NCBI GenBank assembly: GCA_021413825.1
Contig: JAIOPQ010000086.1
Location: 42,982-78,977, forward strand
Source: Spirochaetia bacterium
GTDB lineage: Bacteria; Spirochaetota; Leptospiria; Leptospirales; Leptonemataceae
Length of the DNA: 35,996 nucleotides
Direction: 5' to 3'
Within the stretch, counting starts at the first letter, position 1. Each line of letters opens with the position of its first letter. The notes beneath the pieces are model-generated. The model had not been told where the DNA came from. It did not search any database and saw only the letters and a list, made by a program, of their open reading frames with translations. The position numbers and the translations under genes are program-made. Below are positions 6,740 through 14,112 of the stretch, piece by piece.

Positions 6740-7512
6740 TTCGCCAGATAGTACTTCAAATCTCAGCGCAGTGGATTCGATTACATGCAACGCGCACCTG
6801 GCAGGCTGTTTTGCTCATCAACTGCGTGCCCCTTGTTTTAATCACTGTGATTGCAAGGCTCCTTGCAACTCATCAGGGAGCAGATTCTGATACGTTTGCT
6901 GCCAGCGCCCTCAGTCTGGGCAACGGCTATGCAATGTATGCAACTACGTTGATTTTGCTTGTTGCCTATGCAATCGACTGGGGGCGTGATTTTGATCTGC
7001 GAACAATCCAGTTGCTTGCGGTTCGCGGAATCTCTCCCATTCCATTTGTTCTGGGCCGATATGCAATGTTCGTTGGGATTGCTGTGCTTGCCTGGGTGGC
7101 CACAAGACTTACGGTTATTCTTTGCAGTATTGGCTTTGGTGGGATGACAGCTCTGTCGGGTGAAATACCTGGACCATTCCTATTATGGCTGGGTATCAAT
7201 TTAATAACCCTGGCCGTGGGAACGCTGCTGGTAATTCTTGCTGAATCTGCGGCGAACGGTACCGTCCTTGTGATTGCGTACCTTGTCCTGCTCGAAGGCA
7301 TCATACCGCAGTTCCTGCGTTTCCTGGGCGAGGCTACGGGAAAGCCTGCACTTTCGACCATTGCTCAGTTCGCGACGTTTGCGCTAGTACGGCGGTTTGG
7401 AACAATGGAACAATCGGCGTTTGATCCCATTCTTTTAGCGCTCTATGTCGTTGTTCCGTTGATTGTTGCAATCCTGCTTTTGAAGCGCCGGGAGTTAGGG
7501 CGCCTGCGATGA
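6736..7512 (+). CDS. ABC-2-type transporter permease
   Basis: A 258-residue hydrophobic protein with six predicted membrane helices in the ABC-2 permease layout. A helix follows the amphipathic start, then helices around 67-83, 103-131, 146-166 and 174-190, and a last one (about 230-248) ends in the basic tail LLLKRRELGRLR. An acidic/aromatic loop WGRDFDLRTIQLLAVRGISP after helix 2 matches the 'E/D-x-x-x-GT/ST-x-R-x-L-L-x-x-P-I-S-R' coupling region of the family (NatB, ABC-2 transporters). It overlaps the ATPase gene by 4 nt and should form the membrane channel of that exporter. Confidence 0.85.
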   Translation: MIRQIVLQISAQWIRLHATRTWQAVLLINCVPLVLITVIARLLATHQGADSDTFAASALSLGNGYAMYATTLILLVAYAIDWGRDFDLRTIQLLAVRGISPIPFVLGRYAMFVGIAVLAWVATRLTVILCSIGFGGMTALSGEIPGPFLLWLGINLITLAVGTLLVILAESAANGTVLVIAYLVLLEGIIPQFLRFLGEATGKPALSTIAQFATFALVRRFGTMEQSAFDPILLALYVVVPLIVAILLLKRRELGRLR

Positions 7513-7517
7513 GCCTG

Positions 7518-7546
7518 TTGGGCAGTCGAGTTACACTTGCTATACT
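7518..7546 (+). promoter_or_regulatory. Candidate sigma-70 promoter TTGGGC-N17-TATACT
   Basis: TTGGGC (7518-7523) and TATACT (7541-7546) are exactly 17 bp apart, just after the ABC permease stop. Transcription would yield a leader of about 185 nt before the 87-residue protein at 7738. That leader holds a 10-codon ORF at 7567 and a small hairpin (ATGGTC-TGAA-GACCAT, 7698-7713) close to the RBS. Confidence 0.4.
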
Positions 7547-7737
7547 CTGACTAAGCGAATTCACGCATGTTAGTATTTGTGCAACGCCACAAGGGGTAGA
7601 CCAGCGACTAACAATGCGTCATTTTTCCGTCGGCTAAAAAAAGAAATTGACTCATTCTCCGTACACAATCTCATCCACGATTGCGAATACGGGGGAAATG
7701 GTCTGAAGACCATCCGAGTATATTGCGGAGGAAAAAT

Positions 7738-8001
7738 ATGGCTTTGGTTCTTATGGTGCTCATCATTGCGGTGGCTATCGTGTCGTTCGCTTGCTATGTA
7801 ATGGTGCTGATCAAGATGTTCGGCGAAAATGCAAAAACAGGGATTATTGGTCTCATCTGCGGTATTTATGCACTGGTATGGGGTTGGCAGAATCAACCTG
7901 ATAAAGTTAGCAAGAACGTGATGCTCGTGTGGAGTGGCGCGATCGGTGTACTCATCGTACTCCAAGTGTTGACACCTATGCTTACTAGCTCAGGGACCTG
8001 A
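7738..8001 (+). CDS. Small three-helix membrane protein of unknown function
   Basis: The ATG at 7738 has a strong RBS (GGAGG, 8 nt upstream); codons further upstream in the same frame lack one. The 87-residue product has three predicted helices: about 3-25, 33-49 and 60-80. The middle contains GIIGLICGIYALVWGWQNQPDK, where a GW turn resembles small membrane proteins often found near TM2 genes. I do not recognise a named family. It is followed by a GC-rich hairpin and then the TM2-domain gene on the same strand. Confidence 0.75.
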   Translation: MALVLMVLIIAVAIVSFACYVMVLIKMFGENAKTGIIGLICGIYALVWGWQNQPDKVSKNVMLVWSGAIGVLIVLQVLTPMLTSSGT

Positions 8002-8009
8002 TTTCGACA

Positions 8010-8031
8010 AGCCCGGCGAAAAAGCCGGGCT
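8010..8031 (+). terminator. GC-rich hairpin after the 87-aa gene
   Basis: AGCCCGGC (8010-8017), loop GAAAAA and GCCGGGCT (8024-8031) form a perfect 8-bp stem starting 9 nt past the stop codon. The following sequence (AATGCAGCTTTCGCAG) has only a weak T run, so termination may be partial, allowing read-through into the TM2 gene. Confidence 0.6.
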
Positions 8032-8130
8032 AATGCAGCTTTCGCAGATTTTAGTTTGACTTTCTTACACTCCTAAAACCAACTCCTCCTGCGCAGCCCA
8101 AAGCTGTAGCACACATGGAGTTACAAACAA

Positions 8131-8355
8131 ATGGCAGATTCAACACCACAAAGAGAATGGATGACCACACTCTTATTGGCACTATTCCTTGGTACACTTG
8201 GCGTTCATCGCTTCTATACCGGATACAAAGGTTCAGCAATCGCGCAGCTTCTGACGCTGGGCGGATGCGGTCTGTGGTCTCTGTATGACCTGGTTATGAT
8301 CATCACTGGTTCTTTCAAAGATGCAGAAGGCCGTGACCTCGTTAAAAACGGGTAA
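8131..8355 (+). CDS. TM2-domain protein
   Basis: A 74-residue protein that is essentially one TM2 domain: a first helix ending in LLLALFLGTLGVHRFYTGYKGSA, a short loop with the family's G-x-H-R-F-Y-x-G motif, and a second helix QLLTLGGCGLWSLYDLVMI with the W-x-x-x-D element. The function of bacterial TM2 proteins is not settled. The ATG has GGAG about 11 nt upstream. It stands next to a DUF2752 gene on the opposite strand, a combination common in bacterial genomes. Confidence 0.9.
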   Translation: MADSTPQREWMTTLLLALFLGTLGVHRFYTGYKGSAIAQLLTLGGCGLWSLYDLVMIITGSFKDAEGRDLVKNG

Positions 8356-8374
8356 TATTGATCCAATCTAATGG

Positions 8375-8392
8375 AGCGGGCGCGTGCCCGCT
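8375..8392. terminator. Hairpin between convergent TM2 and DUF2752 genes
   Basis: AGCGGGC (8375-8381), loop GCGT, GCCCGCT (8386-8392) form a perfect 7-bp stem, 19 nt past the TM2 stop and ending at the DUF2752 stop. A moderately T-rich stretch follows on the plus strand. It probably serves as a bidirectional terminator. Confidence 0.55.
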
Positions 8393-8779
8393 TCACATTC
8401 TTGCAATTCTAAATATATTAAATACAAACATTATCCCGGCAAGCGTAGCAATGCCAGGCATAAAGAATCTGCTCTGACGAACCAGTCGCGCCGGATTCCA
8501 ACCCGAAACTAGTTCAATCAAAAATCCAATTACCTGAAAGGCGGTTAGCGCAAAGAGCGGCAGTGCAAATGGATTGTAGTGTATTGCATCTGAAAATTGA
8601 CCGTGACCAATGCAGACAAATCCACGAGTCAGTCCGCAACCCGGACATGGGAGCCCGGTAAGCATGCGAAACGGACAGAGTACAATCTCCGGCAGGTTGC
8701 TAAATGGAACCGCCACACTGATAGTCAGTGTGGCAGCTGCGATTGCAGTTGGTTTCCATTCTCCCGGAGCCAGTCTCAC
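8393..8779 (-). CDS. DUF2752 membrane protein
   Basis: The 128-residue protein contains the DUF2752 core: CPFRMLTGLPCPGCGLTRG (about 35-53) followed by ...GHGQFSDAIHYNPFALPLF. The cysteines and the TR pair are the conserved family signature. Three or four membrane helices are predicted. The molecular role is unknown. Translation probably starts at the GTG at 8779, only two bases after the TAA of the DsbA-domain gene, so the two genes are likely translationally coupled. Its cysteines may matter given the thiol-redox neighbour, but that is speculation. Confidence 0.88.
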   Translation of the reverse strand: MRLAPGEWKPTAIAAATLTISVAVPFSNLPEIVLCPFRMLTGLPCPGCGLTRGFVCIGHGQFSDAIHYNPFALPLFALTAFQVIGFLIELVSGWNPARLVRQSRFFMPGIATLAGIMFVFNIFRIARM

Positions 8780-8781
8780 AA

Positions 8782-9771
8782 TTAAATTTCTTCGTCTATG
8801 ATTTGTTCAAATGCACCCTGCGGCTGTGCACCCGAAAGCATTCTACCGTTGATGAAGAAGGCAGGTGTTCCAGAAACACCGAGCGCTTCACCTGACTTCT
8901 GAGAATCCTGAATTTCCTTAACCACTGTTGGATCTGCAACACAGGTTTGATATTGTGCCATGTCCGTTCCAGCCGATGCTGCAACCTTTGCTGTGCCTTC
9001 TTTAGTGGTAACATCTGCGGGGCGATCATGCCCGAACATAGTATCAAAGAATTTCCAATATCCTGCTTTGTTTGTGCGATAGACGCAACGAGCGCCAATG
9101 TGCATGGTCATAGCATTCTGGTGGAAGCTTAGCGGAAAGTCCTTGAATACCCAGCGAATTTTATCGCCGTACTTCTCGCGGAGTTTTGCCGTGGTTGGCT
9201 GCACGCGGATACAAAACGGACATTCAAAGTCGGAATACTCAACAATAGTAACTTTGGCGCCGGTATTGCCGCGCTCAGGGAAGCCAGCTGTTTCAACTTT
9301 AACACGAGTGTAATCGTACGTGTACTTATACGTTTTCTTCATTTTGCCGATTTCGGCCTGAACCAGGTCTCTGCCTGCTTGCTCACGTAAATGTTGTTCG
9401 ATTCTGCCGCGCAGTTGTGGCAAGCTCTGTCCGTCTGTTTGACCTCCGCGCTTGATCTGCTCATAGAAAGCGGCGATCTCCATTTCGCTTGGTGCAGGAG
9501 CTTTTTCCATTATGGATCGTGAATACTTTTCAACGTCCACGCCCTCTTTCTTGGCTGCCAGTTCCATCATCTTCTTGACGGCGAGTTGTTCGAGTACTTC
9601 GCGAATCTGGCTGTCGTATTGTTCGCGCATACGCTTGTATTCCGCTGGCATTTCTTTTTCAATATCACTTTCAGTGAGTTTGCTTCCGTCTACAGAAACC
9701 CAGGCTCCCTGGGGCTTACAGGCAAGTACGAGTACGGAAAGTATCGCGATGGCGATTAGCGGTTTGTTCAT
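8782..9771 (-). CDS. Lipoprotein with SurA/PrsA-like N-terminus and DsbA-like thioredoxin domain
   Basis: The 329-residue protein begins with a lipoprotein signal; LVLAC puts the lipidated cysteine at about residue 18. Residues 25-150 are charged and helical, with VDGSKLTESDIEKEMP and LEQLAVKKMMELAAKKEGV, resembling the SurA_N/PrsA chaperone segment. From about 160 a DsbA-like fold follows with active site CPFC (184-187) in EYSDFECPFCIRV and the cis-Pro element GVSGTPAFFING. It should sit in the periplasm, anchored to a membrane, acting as a thiol oxidase/isomerase with a substrate-binding arm. The start at 9771 is chosen because GAGGG lies about 6 nt upstream; an ATG four codons earlier lacks it. 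DUF2752 follows in the same operon. Confidence 0.88.
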   Translation of the reverse strand: MNKPLIAIAILSVLVLACKPQGAWVSVDGSKLTESDIEKEMPAEYKRMREQYDSQIREVLEQLAVKKMMELAAKKEGVDVEKYSRSIMEKAPAPSEMEIAAFYEQIKRGGQTDGQSLPQLRGRIEQHLREQAGRDLVQAEIGKMKKTYKYTYDYTRVKVETAGFPERGNTGAKVTIVEYSDFECPFCIRVQPTTAKLREKYGDKIRWVFKDFPLSFHQNAMTMHIGARCVYRTNKAGYWKFFDTMFGHDRPADVTTKEGTAKVAASAGTDMAQYQTCVADPTVVKEIQDSQKSGEALGVSGTPAFFINGRMLSGAQPQGAFEQIIDEEI

Positions 9772-9893
9772 TGAATCCCTCATGCTACAATTAATCCAAC
9801 CAGATTGAAGCCGAACGCTTTAAAATCCGGCGTTGGGTTAGAGTCTGGGTGCTTCCGAGGGGGGAAAGTAATTTTCAGTATGGATTGAAGGAG

Positions 9894-10211
9894 TCAATCC
9901 ATGATACAACTGCCGGTGAAATGGGAACCCGGCTCTACATGCAGGTCCGCTGTGCGTACATCGCCAACCAGCTTTGCGCTTTTCTTGATCTCAAGCTTCT
10001 TTCCTGCCTGGAGATTGCCTTTGAGTTCACCCTCAATGGTAATGAATGCCGCTTCAACGTCAGCTTCCACATGTGCTCCAGCGCCAACAATCAGATGACC
10101 GGCAGTCTGGATTTTGCCCCGGAAACTCCCGGAGATCTTGAGATTCTTTTTGAACTGCAGCCGACCGCGGAACTGGATGTCCTCGCCTAGAATTGTGTCA
10201 ATATCCTGCAT
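9894..10211 (-). CDS. Bactofilin (polymer-forming cytoskeletal protein)
   Basis: The bactofilin core (DUF583) is clear: repeated short beta turns such as DIQFRGRLQFKKNLKISGSF, GKIQTAGHLIVGAGAHVEAD and GELKGNLQAGKKLEIKKSA, which fold into a right-handed beta helix that polymerises end to end without nucleotide. From the ATG at 10211 the protein is 105 residues, close to minimal. The frame stays open upstream to 10259 and 10301, but no candidate has a good RBS, so the start is uncertain. Bactofilins organise envelope or cell-shape complexes. Here it is divergent from an unknown two-TM protein followed by cheW. Confidence 0.9.
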   Translation of the reverse strand: MQDIDTILGEDIQFRGRLQFKKNLKISGSFRGKIQTAGHLIVGAGAHVEADVEAAFITIEGELKGNLQAGKKLEIKKSAKLVGDVRTADLHVEPGSHFTGSCIMD

Positions 10212-10288
10212 ATCTCTGAAGTGCACGGCGGGCACCCTGGTCAAGGGAAAAATACGCATGGCCGGGCCGGAAATGACCGTAAATCGGA

Positions 10289-11023
10289 ATGATGGGTCCA
10301 ATGAACGAATCCCTGCAACTTCCGCTCTGGAAAGTTAAGCCATCCGAACGCGACGGATTTCATAAAACATATTACACCGTTACGCCAGACGAAGACCAGA
10401 TCATAATCGATTCAAATCATGCGCGGCAGATGGTGAGAATCCAGCTTACGATTGCGCGCGAAGGTGGCCGTCAGTATGCCTGCGTAATTAAGTCAGGCAC
10501 CATCTTACAGGAACGTGACATCACCGTTGGTCGGCCAATGGAGCTAACTGCAAGAATGTTTCCATTCAGGCAGTTAATTGGAGCGATTCCGGATTCAATG
10601 CTCAGGCGCACGATTGGGGGAAACTATGGCATCCCAACGACTGCTCCAGCATCCACTGGGACCGGCCGTGTAAGACTGGTTCGGATTCCCAGGGTCAATC
10701 GCTTTCAAAGATTCTTGAGAAAGAAGCGAGCAGCTGAGAATCGCCCGGGAGCCTGGTATCAGCATCTATTCCGCAGACTTCCAGCGGAGGCCTTCCAGGT
10801 GGGTTGCGTTTGCGCCCTTGCTCTGGGATATTTTCATCAATTGCTCAGCACGGCTCAGTTCGCCTGTCTTGTGGGTTTCTTTGGGCTGTGGTCTGGTGCG
10901 TACGATTGGCTTGTACGCCAGAAGAATCCCTTTATCCCGCGTGTGGCAGGCATGCTTGGCGTGAGCGCGTATGCAGTCTGGCTCCAGGTTCAGTACCGAA
11001 TCTGGGGTATCTTTCTTAATTGA
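10289..11023 (+). CDS. Unknown protein with two C-terminal membrane helices
   Basis: A 244-residue protein I do not recognise. Residues 1-150 look soluble and beta-rich (YTVTPDEDQIIIDSNHARQM, then GGRQYACVIKSGTILQERDI), with a basic stretch around 130-150. Two hydrophobic segments follow, about 170-208 and 220-242. It could be a cytoplasmic domain anchored at the membrane by its C-terminus. ATGs at 10289, 10292 and 10301 are all possible and no RBS separates them. Its start region is divergent to and close to the bactofilin start, and cheW follows after 29 bp, so a cell-envelope or signalling link is possible but unproven. Confidence 0.65.
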   Translation: MMGPMNESLQLPLWKVKPSERDGFHKTYYTVTPDEDQIIIDSNHARQMVRIQLTIAREGGRQYACVIKSGTILQERDITVGRPMELTARMFPFRQLIGAIPDSMLRRTIGGNYGIPTTAPASTGTGRVRLVRIPRVNRFQRFLRKKRAAENRPGAWYQHLFRRLPAEAFQVGCVCALALGYFHQLLSTAQFACLVGFFGLWSGAYDWLVRQKNPFIPRVAGMLGVSAYAVWLQVQYRIWGIFLN

Positions 11024-11052
11024 TAAGATAGCCCCTCAAACTAAAATGAACC

Positions 11053-11520
11053 ATGCCGCAAGGCGAAACACGCATAACCGAACAAAAGTTCATAACGTTC
11101 TCACTTGGTGACGAAGATTACGGGATTCCTGTGCTCGAAGTCCTTGAGATTGTGCGAATTGAGAATCTGATTCGTGTACCTCATGCGCGCGACTATCTCA
11201 TGGGCATGATGGACATTCGCGGTCACGTAATCCCAATCCTTGATCTTAGAAAAAAGCTTCAAATGGAAAGTCTCGACGGCACGCGCGAACGAGCCATCCT
11301 GATCGCTGTAGGAACCAGACGAGTTGGTCTGGCCGTCGATCGCGTGGCGCATGTTAGAACCTTTTCCTCTGACTCAATTGATGAAGGCCCGCCCGTGCTC
11401 AAAAGTGCTGCCAATCGCCATGTTATTGGTGTAGGTAAGTCCGGAGATCAATTTGTGGTCTTAATGAGCCTTGAGAATTTATTTGCAGCAGACGAAGTGG
11501 AACAGTTTTTTGATCGGTAG
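11053..11520 (+). CDS. cheW: CheW-like chemotaxis coupling protein
   Basis: A single CheW domain fills the 155 residues: KFITFSLGDEDYGIPVLEVLEIVR, the conserved RVPHARDYLMGMMDIRGHVIPILDLRKKL block, and a C-terminal VGLAVDRVAHV. CheW links chemoreceptors to the CheA kinase at the inner membrane. No cheA, receptor or cheY is nearby, so this is either a stand-alone copy or an adaptor for another receptor-like complex. The HEAT-repeat gene begins 10 bp after the stop, suggesting co-transcription. Confidence 0.92.
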   Translation: MPQGETRITEQKFITFSLGDEDYGIPVLEVLEIVRIENLIRVPHARDYLMGMMDIRGHVIPILDLRKKLQMESLDGTRERAILIAVGTRRVGLAVDRVAHVRTFSSDSIDEGPPVLKSAANRHVIGVGKSGDQFVVLMSLENLFAADEVEQFFDR

Positions 11521-11530
11521 TTGTTCTTTC

Positions 11531-12814
11531 ATGCGACGTGTCTTAGTTCTTTTTTTATTCCTCCTACCTTGCATAACCTTTGCAGATGACGATAAGGTTG
11601 CAGCCCTTCTTGATAAAAGCGGCCAGGATCGTCGGGTGGGAATTTGGTATATCTATCAAGAAAAGCGCCCGGATCTTTTAAAACGTGCCGCAGAAATCCT
11701 TCTTACTAGCGAAGACATCCAGGATCAACAGGCAGTAATTGAAGTATTCGATGCGTACGGCGAAAATCTGGAATCGGCTCTGCCCGAATGGTACGTCTAT
11801 ATTGATCGATTTTTGAAATTCGGTCGTGATGAAGATATGCTGGTTCGAGCGATGGCGCTCGGCGCAAAATGGAAAGAGTCCCGTTTAATGGAAGCGCTCT
11901 CGCGCATGGCTGCCCATCCAATGCGCAAGGTTCGCACAAGTGCATTTAGATCCATGGCTGCAATGCGAAACGATCAGATCATTCCTGTTATTTTAAAACT
12001 TTCGCAGTCAGGTCGTGCAATTGAACGCATGTACGCCCTGGAAGGCATGCGCGAGTACGGCGATCCAAGACTTGCCCCATTTGCAGAACGACTTTTGCAA
12101 GATTCAAATCGATCGGTTAAGATGTATGCTATTCCCGGATATGCAACCCAGCCTGGATCAGAAGGGAACAGCTACCTGATTGCAAGAATGTATAATCAGG
12201 AATCGGATGAGGAATTGCGCGAACGTGTAATTCAAATCATAGTAGCCCGGCGCTGGGGACAGCATGCAGGGCTTGTCTCACAGGCATGCTCGGATTCATC
12301 GCCTCTGGTTCGGATGGCGGCGTTCCAGGGAGCCCGCGTGTTTGGTCTGGCTCAATCTGTTTCGCGTCAGCTGGAAAATGAAAGCGACCCTAACCTGAGG
12401 CGCTATGGCCTGGACACGCTCCTGTTCCTTGGGAACTCAGGGGGCGGGACAGGAATTACCCATATTCTGGCGTCGGATGAGGATGTGACTATGCGCCTGC
12501 GGGCTGCAACGGCCTTGAACTTGTTTCGGGAAAGAATGGGCCTGAGCTCCCTGCATTATAGCATGCGTCTTGATCCAATCGAAAATATTCGCGTAGAATG
12601 CGCCGATGCACTGGGCGAAATAGGGGATCTGTCATCGGCCGCTATCCTTTTGCAGTCTATGGGCGACGACGGGGAGTCCTACGCAGTAAAAAGTGCAGCT
12701 CTACTCTCGTATTTACGCCTTCCGCTGACCGATAAAAGAAGCGGGCTACTAACTCTTGCAGATCGTATCCGGGACCAGCGTTTTGCGCGCCAGATCCGGC
12801 TCCGCTTTAGATAA
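11531..12814 (+). CDS. Exported HEAT-repeat protein
   Basis: The 427-residue product starts with a signal peptide (MRRVLVLFLFLLPCITFADDD). The rest is a run of HEAT/PBS-lyase-like helical repeats of about 30 residues, visible in RMAAHPMRKVRTSAFRSMA, IERMYALEGMREYGDPRLAP, CSDSSPLVRMAAFQGARVFG, MRLRAATALNLFRERM and IRVECADALGEIGDLSSAAI. Such solenoids bind proteins rather than catalyse reactions. The ATG at 11531 is preferred because it gives a proper signal peptide; the frame is open upstream into cheW. It lies between cheW and an unknown protein, with 10 and 15 bp gaps, so the three probably share a transcript. Confidence 0.85.
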   Translation: MRRVLVLFLFLLPCITFADDDKVAALLDKSGQDRRVGIWYIYQEKRPDLLKRAAEILLTSEDIQDQQAVIEVFDAYGENLESALPEWYVYIDRFLKFGRDEDMLVRAMALGAKWKESRLMEALSRMAAHPMRKVRTSAFRSMAAMRNDQIIPVILKLSQSGRAIERMYALEGMREYGDPRLAPFAERLLQDSNRSVKMYAIPGYATQPGSEGNSYLIARMYNQESDEELRERVIQIIVARRWGQHAGLVSQACSDSSPLVRMAAFQGARVFGLAQSVSRQLENESDPNLRRYGLDTLLFLGNSGGGTGITHILASDEDVTMRLRAATALNLFRERMGLSSLHYSMRLDPIENIRVECADALGEIGDLSSAAILLQSMGDDGESYAVKSAALLSYLRLPLTDKRSGLLTLADRIRDQRFARQIRLRFR

Positions 12815-12829
12815 TAGTCCTATACACAA

Positions 12830-13702
12830 ATGACAGACCAAACACGACCTGAGGGAAGCGTTCCTCAGGAGACATCGACTCGCCGACGGTTCGATCCATT
12901 TCGAAACCTGGGGCCCATTGCATCCAGCGACGCTGCCACGCAAAAGCGCGAGCTAGCCACGCGCTCTGATCTCAAAACCATTAAGAAAGCTGGCGTGCGT
13001 GTGCACGGGAGCAAGGTCGTTACAGACGATGTAAAAAAGCTCAAGTCATTGTCTGTGGCTCCAGGGATTGCCCCGGGAGCGGTTGCAAACTACTATGCCG
13101 AACCAGTTCGAATCGAGTACTACATACCCAAGGAATCCAAGTTCGCAGTTGAGACGCGTCTGCTTTACATACCGCTCATTGATCCTGTCATTCGGCCCCA
13201 GGATGAAGTGTTGAAATGGGCCAGCGATAAGAATCGTTTTGTGGACTTAATGGAAGTGATGAATGAATTTCCTCAAACCATCACAGGGCTGATTGAATCC
13301 TACCACGAAGTATTGAATCTATACGAGCATATTTCACGCGTGATGCGCCAGGCAGAGACTACCGACCCGGAACTATACCGCACAGCGTTCTATCTCACGG
13401 AAACTCTGTTCGAGTATGAACCGTCGATTGCGGCCCTTGAGTTTATGGGTGATTTTTTGACTTACAACTTGAACTGGCTTGTTCGAAAGATGAATGAACT
13501 TGAGATTGAGTTTCGCGCCTCTGACAAGATCGTTTCTTATTTTATCAAACTTAGAAATGAATACTGGGAAGAAAACAACATGGATTACGATGAACGTTTT
13601 GAAATCCTGGCATCGTTGTTTTTTGATCAAGCGTATCCGCATCGCGGCGTTTCCATTGTTGAAGAAGATTTTCTTTTTGAAGTGTTTGACCGGAATCGTT
13701 AA
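12830..13702 (+). CDS. Unknown soluble protein, 290 residues
   Basis: No named domain is recognised. Residues 1-60 are polar and probably disordered (many T, R and S). Residues 70-130 are beta-like (VRIEYYIPKESKFAVETRLL, LIDPVIRPQDEVL). From 130 onward the protein is strongly helical and acidic, ending FLFEVFDRNR. No signal peptide or membrane segment is seen, so it should be cytoplasmic. It follows the HEAT-repeat gene by 15 bp and is the last of that apparent operon; a 66-bp gap with a small hairpin (13729-13748) comes next. Confidence 0.75.
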   Translation: MTDQTRPEGSVPQETSTRRRFDPFRNLGPIASSDAATQKRELATRSDLKTIKKAGVRVHGSKVVTDDVKKLKSLSVAPGIAPGAVANYYAEPVRIEYYIPKESKFAVETRLLYIPLIDPVIRPQDEVLKWASDKNRFVDLMEVMNEFPQTITGLIESYHEVLNLYEHISRVMRQAETTDPELYRTAFYLTETLFEYEPSIAALEFMGDFLTYNLNWLVRKMNELEIEFRASDKIVSYFIKLRNEYWEENNMDYDERFEILASLFFDQAYPHRGVSIVEEDFLFEVFDRNR

Positions 13703-13768
13703 ATAGCGCAAACTCGCCAGGGGACAATTCTGCGTGCACCTGCGCAGATCAGGCGCCAGGGGGAATTC

Positions 13769-13900
13769 ATGTCGCAAGAGAAACCTGAAGCAAAGTCGAT
13801 TGAAATCGACGATCATGATGAAACTCATATAATTGAAGCCAGAAAGCGCGCAAAGGAAGCGCGTGAAGCAAAAGACAGGGAGCAAAAAGACTCAAAGTGA
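13769..13900 (+). CDS. 43-residue charged mini-protein
   Basis: A short ORF whose ATG has a strong RBS (AGGGGG, 5-6 nt upstream). The product begins MSQEKPEAKSIEIDDHDET, and the second half is a highly charged helix (IIEARKRAKEAREAKDREQ). Its stop codon overlaps the GTG start of the next gene (GTGA), which argues that it is translated. No family is recognised; the acidic-then-basic helical layout could suit a small adaptor or antitoxin-like partner, but that is only a guess. Confidence 0.6.
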   Translation: MSQEKPEAKSIEIDDHDETHIIEARKRAKEAREAKDREQKDSK

Positions 13901-14112
13901 AAGCTGAAACGGGTGCCGAGGATTTACGCGCCTATTACATTACCCCGGAATTCCTAACCAGGCTGTCAAAGCGGGCGCGCACCTGGGGAAGATCTTTCAT
14001 CCTGGAACAAATGCAAGCATTCCAGGCTGAACATCCGGATTATCCGGAACTATTAGAAGTACTCCAATTGGAGCTGGACATTCGGGATAAAAAGGAGCTG
14101 CCGCTTGACTGA
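13897..14112 (+). CDS. 71-residue unknown protein
   Basis: It starts at a GTG overlapping the previous stop and ends 8 nt into the adenosine-deaminase-like gene. The sequence is mostly helical (YYITPEFLTRLSKRARTW, then ILEQMQAFQAEHPDYPELLEVLQ), with no cysteines or membrane segment. No family is recognised. The tight overlaps on both sides tie its expression to the mini-protein and the enzyme. Confidence 0.7.
   Translation: MKAETGAEDLRAYYITPEFLTRLSKRARTWGRSFILEQMQAFQAEHPDYPELLEVLQLELDIRDKKELPLD

Noticed and set aside
9849..10190. 113-codon plus-strand frame opposite the bactofilin
   Set aside because: Although a GAAGGAG-like string precedes an internal ATG at 9901, the bactofilin repeats on the other strand are unmistakable.
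13373..13885. 170-codon minus-strand frame
   Set aside because: Antisense to the 290-aa protein and the 43-aa gene; no RBS, no family resemblance.
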